From contig JAJFJQ010000073.1 of NCBI GenBank assembly GCA_021773835.1, positions 558,001 to 622,000 of the forward strand: DNA of 64,000 nucleotides. Direction: 5' to 3'. Origin of the DNA: Gammaproteobacteria bacterium (lineage in GTDB: Bacteria; Pseudomonadota; Gammaproteobacteria; Ga0077536). Made by a program: the position numbers and the translations under genes. Shown here piece by piece: positions 30,217 to 37,808 of the stretch. Every line of letters begins with the position of its first letter. The first letter of the stretch is position 1. A model generated the notes under the pieces. That model did no database searches, was not told the origin of the DNA, and saw nothing but the letters and a program-made list of their open reading frames with translations.

Positions 30217-31260
30217 TTACGCATCCCCACGCTGCTCGCGCCACAGACCCAGAACTTGCTGAACGGGCCGGTCGGAGAAGCTGAAAAGAACTGCATCTTC
30301 GCTGGCCACGTGACGTTGTTCAACCCAGCTGGGCACCACGAAATGGTCGCGCTCGCGCCACTCGAAGGTGTGGTCACCAATCATAGACTTACCGGAACCC
30401 TCGACGACGCTGTAGACCGTGGCATCAGTGCTGCGGTAGGTGCACGCCTCGAAGCCCTTCGGCAAAAGCTGCATGAAGGTACCTATCGTCGGCATAGCGG
30501 ATTGGCCATTGTCTGGGTTCACGTAGCGTAGCTTAAGCCCGTGACAGGGATCCCACTGTTCGGTTTTACGCATCTGCTCCAGCGCTTCGCGGGTGCGGAC
30601 ATAGGGGTAATTGAATACAGGGGAAGTCGGATTTTGTTGCTGATGGTCGACTGGCATCAGACCAGAACCGTAGCGGGCAATCGAATCGCCGATTGGGCGG
30701 GTGGATGGGTGGTTTTTGTCGGGGTAGGGCTCCGCGAAAGTGGCATCGAGCGTCTCGATCAGTGGAATATCAAGGCCGTCAAGCCACACCATAGGCTGCG
30801 CGGACTCATTCCCGTGATCGTGCCAGGTCCACGATGGTGTGATGACAAAATCGCCTTCCTCCATGATAGTTCTTTCGCCGTCAACGGCCGTATAGGCGCC
30901 CGACCCTTCAACGATAAACCGCAATGCCGCCTGGCTATGGCGATGCGCGGGCGCAATTTCGCCCGGCATAATGAGTTGCAAACCGGCATACAGCGATGTG
31001 GTCACCCGACTACGACCGCGCATGCCGGGATTTTCTAGAACCAGAACCCGACGTTCTGCCTCCTCGGCTGTAATCACGTCAGCCGCTTTCATTATCGTGT
31101 CTCGGATCTCCCCGTAATGCCAGATATGCGGCTGGCAGTCGCTGCTTGGCGACTTTCTGACAATCGTGTGCAGTACCTCCCACAATGGTGCCAGATGCTT
31201 CGGATCGCAGTCCTCGTTGTAATACGGGGCAAGGTCCGGCCGGACATTACTAGTAATCAT
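30217..31260 (-). CDS. Gentisate 1,2-dioxygenase-like bicupin
   Basis: A 347-residue bicupin of the gentisate/salicylate 1,2-dioxygenase family, which opens the ring of 2,5-dihydroxybenzoate or relatives with Fe(II). The first cupin has the metal ligands His106 and His108 in PAHRHSQAALRFIVEG and His147 in TWHDHG. A second, weaker cupin lies near residues 255-335. The chosen ATG follows AAGGAGAATGACCAC; 23 upstream codons are excluded. The usual partners (maleylpyruvate isomerase, fumarylpyruvate hydrolase) are not adjacent, so the substrate is not certain. Confidence 0.88.
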   Translation of the reverse strand: MITSNVRPDLAPYYNEDCDPKHLAPLWEVLHTIVRKSPSSDCQPHIWHYGEIRDTIMKAADVITAEEAERRVLVLENPGMRGRSRVTTSLYAGLQLIMPGEIAPAHRHSQAALRFIVEGSGAYTAVDGERTIMEEGDFVITPSWTWHDHGNESAQPMVWLDGLDIPLIETLDATFAEPYPDKNHPSTRPIGDSIARYGSGLMPVDHQQQNPTSPVFNYPYVRTREALEQMRKTEQWDPCHGLKLRYVNPDNGQSAMPTIGTFMQLLPKGFEACTYRSTDATVYSVVEGSGKSMIGDHTFEWRERDHFVVPSWVEQRHVASEDAVLFSFSDRPVQQVLGLWREQRGDA

Positions 31261-31666
31261 GTGGTCATTCTCCTTCGAACCGGACTGGCTTTGAGCTGAG
31301 GCTAAAATTAGGAGACAGCCACAGAGCAAATTACGGGACCGTCACAAACTAAATACATCTCGAATATTACAGGACAGGCACGAAATAAGATTATCTCGAA
31401 TACGAGAGGACGGGCCGGAATCTAAAGTACATAACGAAGAATATTATCGGGACTGCATAGAAACTGGATAATAATAATTATATAAATAATTAATTTAAAA
31501 GAACTATTTATGCCATAGATTATGACTGCCCTAGACCGCAAGAGGGTAGGCATCGCCCGCGGTCGTCGTTGCAACGCTATTGAATTAACCAGCCACCATG
31601 CACCATCTTGCGTTATGGCAGAATCGACGCCTGCCTGAACTATCTAGCCGGAGGAAGGCTTTCAAA
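31261..31666. other. 406-base intergenic region between divergent genes
   Basis: It separates the gentisate-dioxygenase-like gene and the alpha/beta hydrolase gene, which are transcribed away from each other. About 150 bases are tandem degenerate repeats (31310-31460). These are followed by a very AT-rich stretch (31465-31510) likely to contain promoters. No gene was seen. Confidence 0.55.
31310..31460 (+). repeat. Degenerate tandem repeat of about 36 bases, block C
   Basis: Successive units start GGAGACAGCCAC (about 31311), GGGACCGTCACA (31335), AGGACAGGCACG (31371), AGGACGGGCCGG (31407) and GGGACTGCATAG (31449). Units at 31335 and 31371 are exactly 36 bases and share ATCTCGAATA at the same offset. 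The same head motif occurs in blocks A and B. Confidence 0.6.
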
Positions 31667-32548
31667 ATGCCATACGCGACAACCAAAGACACAGTGCGTC
31701 TTTACTACGAGGAAGCGGGTGACGGCGATGTGCTCATTTTCGTGCACGAGTACGCCGGTGATCTGCGAAGCTGGGAACCTCAGATCCGGTTTTTCTCCCG
31801 CCGCTACCGCTGCGTGGCATTTAATGCCCGTGGGTTTGCACCCTCGGATGTGCCCGCGCAACAGGACATGTACTCGCAAAAACATGCTTGCGATGACATT
31901 TTGGCGATTGTTGATCATCTCGGGATCGAAAGCGCGCATATCGTTGGCCTGTCCATGGGCGGCTTCGCAACGCTGCACTTCGGGCTCGAGCACCCCGAGC
32001 GGGCACGCTCGCTTGTCGTTGCGGGGTGTGGTTACGGGGCGGAGGGCGATAAGCGCGCGCAGTTCCAGGCCGAGGTCGAGGCTGCTGCTCAATTAATTGA
32101 GCAATCAACTGGAGAGGCGTTTGCCGAGCGCTATAGCGAGGGTCCGACCCGCGTCCAGTTTCAGAACAAGGACCCGCGAGGATGGATGGAATTTCGCGAA
32201 CAGTTGGCCGAACACTCGATGCAAGGTGCTGCACTGACCATGCGCGGGGTGCAAAAGGCGCGCCCGTCGATTTTCGACCTCGAAGATAACATGCGGCACC
32301 TAAATGTGCCGACACTTATCGTGACCGGAGACGAGGACGATCCATGCCTCGTGCCGAATATTTTTATGAAACGAACCATACCATCGGCGGCCCTGAGCGT
32401 ATTACCCAACGCTGGCCACACCATTAATCTCGAAGATCCGGACCGTTTCAATTCAATCGTGGCGGAATTTTTGGCCCAGGTGTCCTCGGGGCGCTGGCCG
32501 ATGCGCGATCCTCGATCGACTAGCGGTTCGATTTTGGGCGTAAAATGA
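31667..32548 (+). CDS. Alpha/beta hydrolase
   Basis: A 293-residue hydrolase with the nucleophile elbow GLSMGGFATL (Ser near residue 101), an oxyanion region VHEYAGDLRSW replacing the common HG motif, and the catalytic His in LPNAGHTINLEDP near residue 253. It resembles enol-lactone or ring-fission-product hydrolases, but the substrate is open. GGAGGAAGGCTTTCAAA precedes the chosen ATG; 23 upstream codons are excluded. A predicted beta-propeller gene follows 39 bases later. Confidence 0.83.
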   Translation: MPYATTKDTVRLYYEEAGDGDVLIFVHEYAGDLRSWEPQIRFFSRRYRCVAFNARGFAPSDVPAQQDMYSQKHACDDILAIVDHLGIESAHIVGLSMGGFATLHFGLEHPERARSLVVAGCGYGAEGDKRAQFQAEVEAAAQLIEQSTGEAFAERYSEGPTRVQFQNKDPRGWMEFREQLAEHSMQGAALTMRGVQKARPSIFDLEDNMRHLNVPTLIVTGDEDDPCLVPNIFMKRTIPSAALSVLPNAGHTINLEDPDRFNSIVAEFLAQVSSGRWPMRDPRSTSGSILGVK

Positions 32549-32587
32549 GCAGATCTGGCAATAACGAGCCACCTTGATTCTGCTGAA

Positions 32588-33595
32588 ATGAAATTGTTCA
32601 TCGGTAGCAAGGAAGTCGACCAACCCGCGACGCCAAGGTTTTTCAATATTCTCGACGTAGACGAGCACTCGCTGGCGCCGCAGGAGTTGCGCGTTTATCA
32701 GACCGAGAGCAACACCCGTTCCGGAAACATGCGCAATTGGGGTTTCGCCTGGTACGCCGATCATCTCTACGCGCCCAACAGAACCAAAGGCCTGGTGAAA
32801 TATGACCGGGATCTGAACGTCCTAGCCAACTACTTGTTTCCTGTTGCCGGTCACACGCCCGTCGAACCAGGAAAATCAGTGCGCAATGCCGCGCAATTCG
32901 ACCGCCCACACCAAGTCGCCTGTCTTGGTCGGAAAATTTATGTCTGCGACAGCGGCCATAACCTACTCAAGGTTTTCGATCCCGACACCAAGACTTTTCG
33001 GTCCATTGGCTTCGACCCACGCAAGAACTGGATAAACTCCGTCAATTTGATCGATGACGAGATCAACATCGTGTTTCATAACCACGGTTGGAGCGATCTC
33101 GTCGTGCTGGACACGGATCTCAGGCCGAAGTATGAAAAGCGCCGAATAGGGATTTGCGCCCATCATGTATGGTGGATGAACGGCGAACGTTGGACCTGTT
33201 CAAGTCGTGAGGGCACGCTGCGGGCGATTGACTCAGACAGGGTTATTCAGCTCGGCGGATACCTTCGGGGCGTCGCCATATTCGACCGCTACTTGATAGT
33301 TGGGGTCTCGCGAGAACGCAACAGTAATTCACTAGACCAACTGCTGCCGCAACCAACTACGGCACACAGGGAAATCTCCACCAGTGGACTGGTGTTCTTG
33401 GATATGAAGACGCTCTCGGTGGCCGGCACCATTGAGTTTCAGGACCTGGCAAACGCTGCCAATTACCGTATGCCGTATATCTTCGAAGTGCGTGTCGTGG
33501 ATGTACTCGATGATGCCCTGCGCGTCGCCGAGCCCTTAAGTTTTGGGAACATCGAAAGATTCCTATATCTGCGGCGGACGTTAGCGGGTAATTAA
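32588..33595 (+). CDS. Uncharacterised predicted beta-propeller protein
   Basis: A 335-residue protein I do not recognise. It has repeated blade-like segments of about 40-50 residues: HLYAPNRTKGLVKYD, KIYVCDSGHNLLKVFDPDTKTF, INIVFHNHGWSDLVVLD and LVFLDMKTLSVAGTIEF. These suggest an NHL/YVTN-like propeller. There is no signal peptide, so it is probably cytosolic. It follows the alpha/beta hydrolase closely. Its last four bases overlap the end of the opposite-strand gene. Confidence 0.65.
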   Translation: MKLFIGSKEVDQPATPRFFNILDVDEHSLAPQELRVYQTESNTRSGNMRNWGFAWYADHLYAPNRTKGLVKYDRDLNVLANYLFPVAGHTPVEPGKSVRNAAQFDRPHQVACLGRKIYVCDSGHNLLKVFDPDTKTFRSIGFDPRKNWINSVNLIDDEINIVFHNHGWSDLVVLDTDLRPKYEKRRIGICAHHVWWMNGERWTCSSREGTLRAIDSDRVIQLGGYLRGVAIFDRYLIVGVSRERNSNSLDQLLPQPTTAHREISTSGLVFLDMKTLSVAGTIEFQDLANAANYRMPYIFEVRVVDVLDDALRVAEPLSFGNIERFLYLRRTLAGN

Positions 33596-34518
33596 ACGCC
33601 GGCCCTACGCGTCAACGATTCAGCAGTTCTAAGTTCGATATAACGCAGCGGAGTCGTCCGACCATTGAGTGGATCAATGGCCTGCAATGCGGCAATCAAG
33701 GCGCTGTAATCATTAACGTCGATTTTCGACAAACGGGACTTATCGGGAGCTTGGTCATCTACGCTGTCGAGCAACATGCGTTGCGCGCTCGAAATATAGG
33801 TCCCGCGTGCCTCCTTTTTCAGTCTCGGATCCGTTGCCCAGAGCTGCTTCATCCACCGTAGGTAGTTGCAATCTTCCCGCCGGTCCCTGCGAATTGCCCT
33901 CACTGCAAGGGCGACGCGGAACAACCCCTGAAGCTTTATACGGCGGGTAAAATGGACGCAACCATTTTTGAACAACAATAGGTCGCCATTGTCGAGCGCA
34001 TCACCGCCGACAGTTCGCTCGAAGCTCAGTGTTTCGCGTCCATCGGGGGTCAGTGCGTACGACGTGCCGGCGTAAACCGGCCCGGGTGCGACGGGAACCC
34101 CAACTTCAAGTGCATTGCGATTCCTCGTCTCAGCCACACCGTGCGAGGACAATATGCAGCTTTCCAACAATATCCAAAGTTGGATTGGGACCTCTTGGCC
34201 GGCGCGCAAGAACAGGGACACGTCGTTATGGGGACGTACCGGCTCTCCCAAGCCAAAAAAGAGTTCCGGTGTGTAGAGCTCGTAATCGTTTAGATGATCG
34301 GCGAGTGCCCCTAACACCTGCTGTAGCAGCGCGGGTATCGTCGCGTTCAAACCCAGCGAATAGGGGCCGTGCTTGAGACCATAGTCATTCTGGGTGCCTA
34401 CTGGAAGCTGTCGATGCGCCTCGTAGACGCTTAGGTAGTAATCAAGTAGCGCCTGACGATGTTTGACTAGGAACTCACGCAGCTGGCCGTTGCGCACGAC
34501 AGTTGCATCAAAATCCAT
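33592..34518 (-). CDS. Uncharacterised protein with Fe(II)/2-oxoglutarate-oxygenase-like residues
   Basis: A 308-residue protein without a family I can name. It contains RPHNDVSLFLRAGQEVPIQL, a His97-x-Asp99 pair. About 90 residues later comes GDLLLFKNGCVHFTRRIKLQ with His189, followed by LFRVALAVRAIR with Arg201. HxD...H...R with Arg 12 residues after the distal His is the metal and co-substrate pattern of 2-oxoglutarate oxygenases. A loop between them carries ETRNRNALEVGVPVAPGPVY. The assignment is inferred from spacing only. Confidence 0.6.
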   Translation of the reverse strand: MDFDATVVRNGQLREFLVKHRQALLDYYLSVYEAHRQLPVGTQNDYGLKHGPYSLGLNATIPALLQQVLGALADHLNDYELYTPELFFGLGEPVRPHNDVSLFLRAGQEVPIQLWILLESCILSSHGVAETRNRNALEVGVPVAPGPVYAGTSYALTPDGRETLSFERTVGGDALDNGDLLLFKNGCVHFTRRIKLQGLFRVALAVRAIRRDRREDCNYLRWMKQLWATDPRLKKEARGTYISSAQRMLLDSVDDQAPDKSRLSKIDVNDYSALIAALQAIDPLNGRTTPLRYIELRTAESLTRRAGV

Positions 34519-34947
34519 CGCCTCAGACCTGGTTGCCGATTTGGATCAAAGAGGTCCATAAAGCCGCGGCGCGGGCCCGAACAGTGGGAAATTCAGGCGG
34601 TTTCATAGTGCTGATGATAGACGATTCAATTCCGAGCGGCGATCCCTACATTACTCGCGAATTTGCAAAGTCAGTGTCGCCGCATCGGCCGCTTGGACTC
34701 AATTTCGGCGGGGCAGGGTAGTGTTCGGCGATTTCGCCCACTAAGAACATAGAACGAGGCTGCTTTTCCGTCTGATTTAGCCTAATGCACATAATGACTG
34801 TCCCAGTTTTGCCAGTTTTGGTCCAGTTTTGTCCACGTTGCGCATCAATCCATCGGTTGCCGTTTAATAATCGCTCGCCACATGCAGCGGTGGCCTCAGT
34901 GGCCTGTTAAGCTGATTGCCAACATTCGGCAATATTGGGAGGTGAGA
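34519..34947. other. 429-base intergenic region
   Basis: Lies between the reverse-strand oxygenase-like gene and the formamidase-like gene, which are divergent. It contains a CCAGTTTTG triple repeat at 34803-34834 beside the sequence GACTGTCCCAG. A 72-codon forward frame (34503-34721) has no ribosome site or family likeness and was not called. Confidence 0.5.
34803..34834 (+). repeat. Short tandem repeat, three copies of CCAGTTTTG
   Basis: CCAGTTTTG, CCAGTTTTGGT and CCAGTTTTGT lie head to tail. Read on the reverse strand the segment becomes AAAACTGGGACAGTCA, which resembles the GGGACA head motif of the repeats at 28-31 kb. Confidence 0.55.
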
Positions 34948-36060
34948 ATGGCCAATCGAGTTCCGATCAATCGGTCGCTGCGCCTATTCGAAGAGCCACA
35001 TCTCGGGCACAACCGGTACCACCCAGAAATCGAGCCGATCTTGGCGGTGGATGCAGGCACGGAAGTAATATTGGAAACTCGCGACGGGGTTGATGGTCAG
35101 TTGCCACCAACCGCTACAGCGGCCGATATCGCCGCATTGGACACCGGCGCCGTGCACCCGTTGACCGGACCAATATATGTCAATGGTGCGGCGCCCGGGG
35201 ACGGCCTCGAAATAGAGTTTCTTGATATCGCGCCTGAGCCCACGGCATTCACTGCGATTATTCCCGGTCTCGGTTTTCTCCGAGATGTAATAGCGACGCC
35301 ATTTCTAGTGCATTGGCAGATCGCCGATGGCTGGGCCACCTCGGCGCAGATCCCCGGGGTCCGGATCCCCGGCGCACCGTTTATGGGCGTCTCTGCCGTT
35401 GCCCCATCGCAAACCGAAGTCGATAACTGGCGCGAACGCGAAGCCCGCTGGGCAGACAAGGGCGGCATGGCATTGGGGCCAGATCCAGCCGGCGCGGTAC
35501 CTTCCGGGTCATGCGGGCTGGCGGGACTGCGAACCTTACCGCCGCGTGAAAATGGGGGTAACTTCGATGTTAAGCAGTTAACCAAGGGGTCGAAGCTTGT
35601 ATTACCGGTTTTCGTTGACGGTGGTTTGTTCTCCACCGGAGACGGGCATTTCGCCCAAGGTGACGGCGAAGTATGCGTCACGGCGGTGGAAATGGGTGCG
35701 ACAGTCGCGGTCCGTTTCAAGGTCATCAAAGATCTCTACAAGACCCGCAAGTTCCGAGCGCCGGTTTTTTCGCACCAGAACTATTTCGCCGATCCAAAAT
35801 ACGCCGTGCCCGAACGTTTCCTGGGGGTCATGGGCATGCCGATCGATGCGGATGGCGAAAACGACGGCGAAAACCTGACCCTGGCCTGCCGCAATGCGCT
35901 GCTAAACATGATCGAATTACTCCAGGAGCGCGGATTCACGCAGGAACAAGCCTATGTGATCTGCAGTGTCGCCGTTGATCTCCGCATCAGCAATGTGGTC
36001 GATGTGCCGAACTACGTTGTCTCCGCACTGCTACCCGAGGCGATATTCGACGGCGATTGA
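34948..36060 (+). CDS. Acetamidase/formamidase family protein
   Basis: A 370-residue protein of the FmdA/AmdA family, which hydrolyses formamide, acetamide or related amides to ammonia and acid. Family features are VDAGTEVILETRDGVDGQ near residue 34, HPLTGPIYVNGAAPGD near 70, PGARI-type VRIPGAPFMG, RTLPPRENGGNFDVKQL near 193 and LFSTGDGHFAQGDGEVC near 230. GGGAGGTGAGA lies just before the chosen ATG; 22 upstream codons are excluded. The natural substrate is not evident. Confidence 0.88.
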   Translation: MANRVPINRSLRLFEEPHLGHNRYHPEIEPILAVDAGTEVILETRDGVDGQLPPTATAADIAALDTGAVHPLTGPIYVNGAAPGDGLEIEFLDIAPEPTAFTAIIPGLGFLRDVIATPFLVHWQIADGWATSAQIPGVRIPGAPFMGVSAVAPSQTEVDNWREREARWADKGGMALGPDPAGAVPSGSCGLAGLRTLPPRENGGNFDVKQLTKGSKLVLPVFVDGGLFSTGDGHFAQGDGEVCVTAVEMGATVAVRFKVIKDLYKTRKFRAPVFSHQNYFADPKYAVPERFLGVMGMPIDADGENDGENLTLACRNALLNMIELLQERGFTQEQAYVICSVAVDLRISNVVDVPNYVVSALLPEAIFDGD

Positions 36061-36143
36061 CGGCGTCGACACTTGTGCATCAGAAAATTATGGAACGTCG
36101 CGATTCCAAATTCCGTAAGTTATTGACTCCAGTGGAATTGTGG

Positions 36144-36172
36144 TTGACTCAATAGACCTCGACACCTATATT
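36144..36172 (+). promoter_or_regulatory. Sigma-70 promoter for the DUF1329 gene
   Basis: TTGACT (36144-36149), a 17-base spacer, then TATATT (36167-36172). This is one of the best sigma-70 matches seen in the window. The predicted start is near 36179, giving a leader of about 220 bases. Confidence 0.65.
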
Positions 36173-36196
36173 TGTCGGGCCGGATCGTTCGGCATG

Positions 36197-36212
36197 GTGT
36201 CGTTAACGACAC
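36197..36212. promoter_or_regulatory. Perfect 16-bp palindrome, likely operator
   Basis: GTGTCGTTAACGACAC is fully self-complementary and lies about 18-33 bases downstream of the predicted transcription start. That placement fits a repressor site. The regulator is unknown and not adjacent. Confidence 0.55.
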
Positions 36213-36399
36213 GGTCAGTTTTGGATTTGGCTTGAACAGCACGGAACGCCGGCGAGCCATTTTCGACCGAGCCCTCCAGTAGCGTTTAACCTAACAGAAC
36301 CGCAGTGCTAGGCGTGCAGGATAGGGACGCCAAGCCATCATATTCAGTTGATGTCGCCCTTCGATTTAGGTCTTCGAGGCAACATAGGAGTATCTCCGC

Positions 36400-37719
36400 G
36401 TGATAGCAATGCGTACCTTCCCTGTACTTGTCGTACTGATTTTCTCACCGTTCGTAGCGGACGTAGCAGCCGATGTAACTCGCGACGACCTGATCGCGTG
36501 GGTTGCCCAGGGCAGCGCGCACACCCCGCCACCAGGCGGTACAACGCTTGGCGCCGGCAGCGATGCAATAACGGCTTTTCTGCCACCTGGCTATGCGGCT
36601 GAATACGATTTCCCGGAAGTTCGCCTCGAGATCCAAACCACCGCCTCGCTAACGCCGCATCAATCCTATCTTGACGCGACACTTGCACACGCCGACAAGG
36701 CACAGCTTGCCGCCGACGGCGCCATGCTGAATTACGTCGCCGGACGACCTTTTGATCCGGCCCAATTCCACGACGTAGACGCCGAAGCGGCTGGTTATAT
36801 GATTGCTTGGAATCACATACATCGCTGGCAATACTATGGGTGGCGGGCCGAAGACTTCACCATGTACTACCTGCTACCGGCCAGCAATGGTGGCCAGCTG
36901 AAAAAAGGCTTCACCGGTGGTGGCCATATTGACCGCTTCGTCTCACTGACCTATCAACGTGTCTACCTCTCCCACCTCTCTATGCTGCCGGACGCAGGTT
37001 ATAAGATAGACCTCGACGACGCGAACGGCTATTTGTACAAAGATCACATGCGCTTTAGCGAGCCCTTTGACGTAAAAGGCACCGAATTCGTGATTGAGCG
37101 CGCCCAAGACCCGCACGAAGCTGACCAAATCAACTCGTATCTGCCATCTGAACGTCGCGTTCGAAGACTCTCGGCGAAAGAACGCGCCGACCGATTCATG
37201 GGCGCCGATATGACGATGGATGATTTCGAAGGGTTCTCCGGCCAAGTACTCGACTACAAGTGGCGATATCTTGGTCGTCGACAACTTCTAGCCGTGGTTG
37301 ACTCAAAGGGCCCGACGCTGGCCTTTTTTGGCCCAAAAAGTCGGGTCCCCGATGACGTCTGGCAGATCAGGCCGACTTATGTGATAGAGATCATCTCCAC
37401 CTGGGAAGGCCATCCATACGCTAGCAAGATCCTGTTCATCGATGAGGAGACCTACAACGTCACAGTCGGCATGGCGTTCAATCGCGACGACCAACTGTGG
37501 CGGCTAGTCAGCCCCTTGTACTGGCTTCCAGAACCTGGCGCGAACGGCACGGCGGCAATCGAAACTTCAGTTCAACGATGGGCGGCGACCGTAGCCATCG
37601 ATTTTCTAGCCGATACCTCGACCATCTCGCGGGCGTTAAAGCCGACCGAAATGCCGACTATGACCGTGGCGCAAATCAAACGTCGATTCAGCGTTTCTAA
37701 TCTAACCGGTGGGCGCTAA
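36400..37719 (+). CDS. DUF1329 family exported protein
   Basis: A 439-residue secreted protein of the DUF1329 family, whose members lie in the periplasm or outer membrane and often accompany RND/lipid transport genes. A signal peptide covers about residues 1-24 (ending VADVAAD). Family features include a long central region with GYMIAWNHIHRWQYYG and the late DYKWRYLGRRQLL, followed by TYVIEIISTWEGHPYASKIL. The GTG start is chosen because GGAG lies nine bases before it; ATG three codons later is possible. A hairpin terminator follows directly. Confidence 0.8.
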   Translation: MIAMRTFPVLVVLIFSPFVADVAADVTRDDLIAWVAQGSAHTPPPGGTTLGAGSDAITAFLPPGYAAEYDFPEVRLEIQTTASLTPHQSYLDATLAHADKAQLAADGAMLNYVAGRPFDPAQFHDVDAEAAGYMIAWNHIHRWQYYGWRAEDFTMYYLLPASNGGQLKKGFTGGGHIDRFVSLTYQRVYLSHLSMLPDAGYKIDLDDANGYLYKDHMRFSEPFDVKGTEFVIERAQDPHEADQINSYLPSERRVRRLSAKERADRFMGADMTMDDFEGFSGQVLDYKWRYLGRRQLLAVVDSKGPTLAFFGPKSRVPDDVWQIRPTYVIEIISTWEGHPYASKILFIDEETYNVTVGMAFNRDDQLWRLVSPLYWLPEPGANGTAAIETSVQRWAATVAIDFLADTSTISRALKPTEMPTMTVAQIKRRFSVSNLTGGR

Positions 37720-37747
37720 TGCCGATAATTGGCGATCGGCATTTTCT
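37718..37747 (+). terminator. Hairpin terminator after the DUF1329 gene
   Basis: AATGCCGAT (37718-37726) and ATCGGCATT (37735-37743) pair perfectly around an 8-base loop, followed by TTCT. It overlaps the stop codon. The gene downstream is convergent. Confidence 0.65.
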
Positions 37748-37808
37748 ATAATCTACATTAATTAACTTTAATAACTATTTAATTTACATATTTATTTAAT
37801 TACGGACC

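Larger units (their letters stand above)
36061..36399 (+). other. 339-base intergenic region with promoter and palindrome
   Basis: It contains the sigma-70 type promoter at 36144-36172 and a perfect 16-bp palindrome at 36197-36212. These are followed by about 190 bases of untranslated leader before the DUF1329 gene. No gene was seen. Confidence 0.55.

Noticed and set aside
30541-31038. Long forward open frame opposite the gentisate-dioxygenase-like gene
   Set aside because: It is antisense to a well-supported bicupin gene with conserved metal ligands, and has no ribosome site or family likeness.
31310-31460. Possible CRISPR-like repeat array
   Set aside because: Units are too degenerate, two adjacent units have almost no spacer between them, and no cas gene is present.
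34503-34721. 72-codon forward frame after the oxygenase-like gene
   Set aside because: It starts inside the divergent gene, lacks a ribosome site and shows no recognisable feature.
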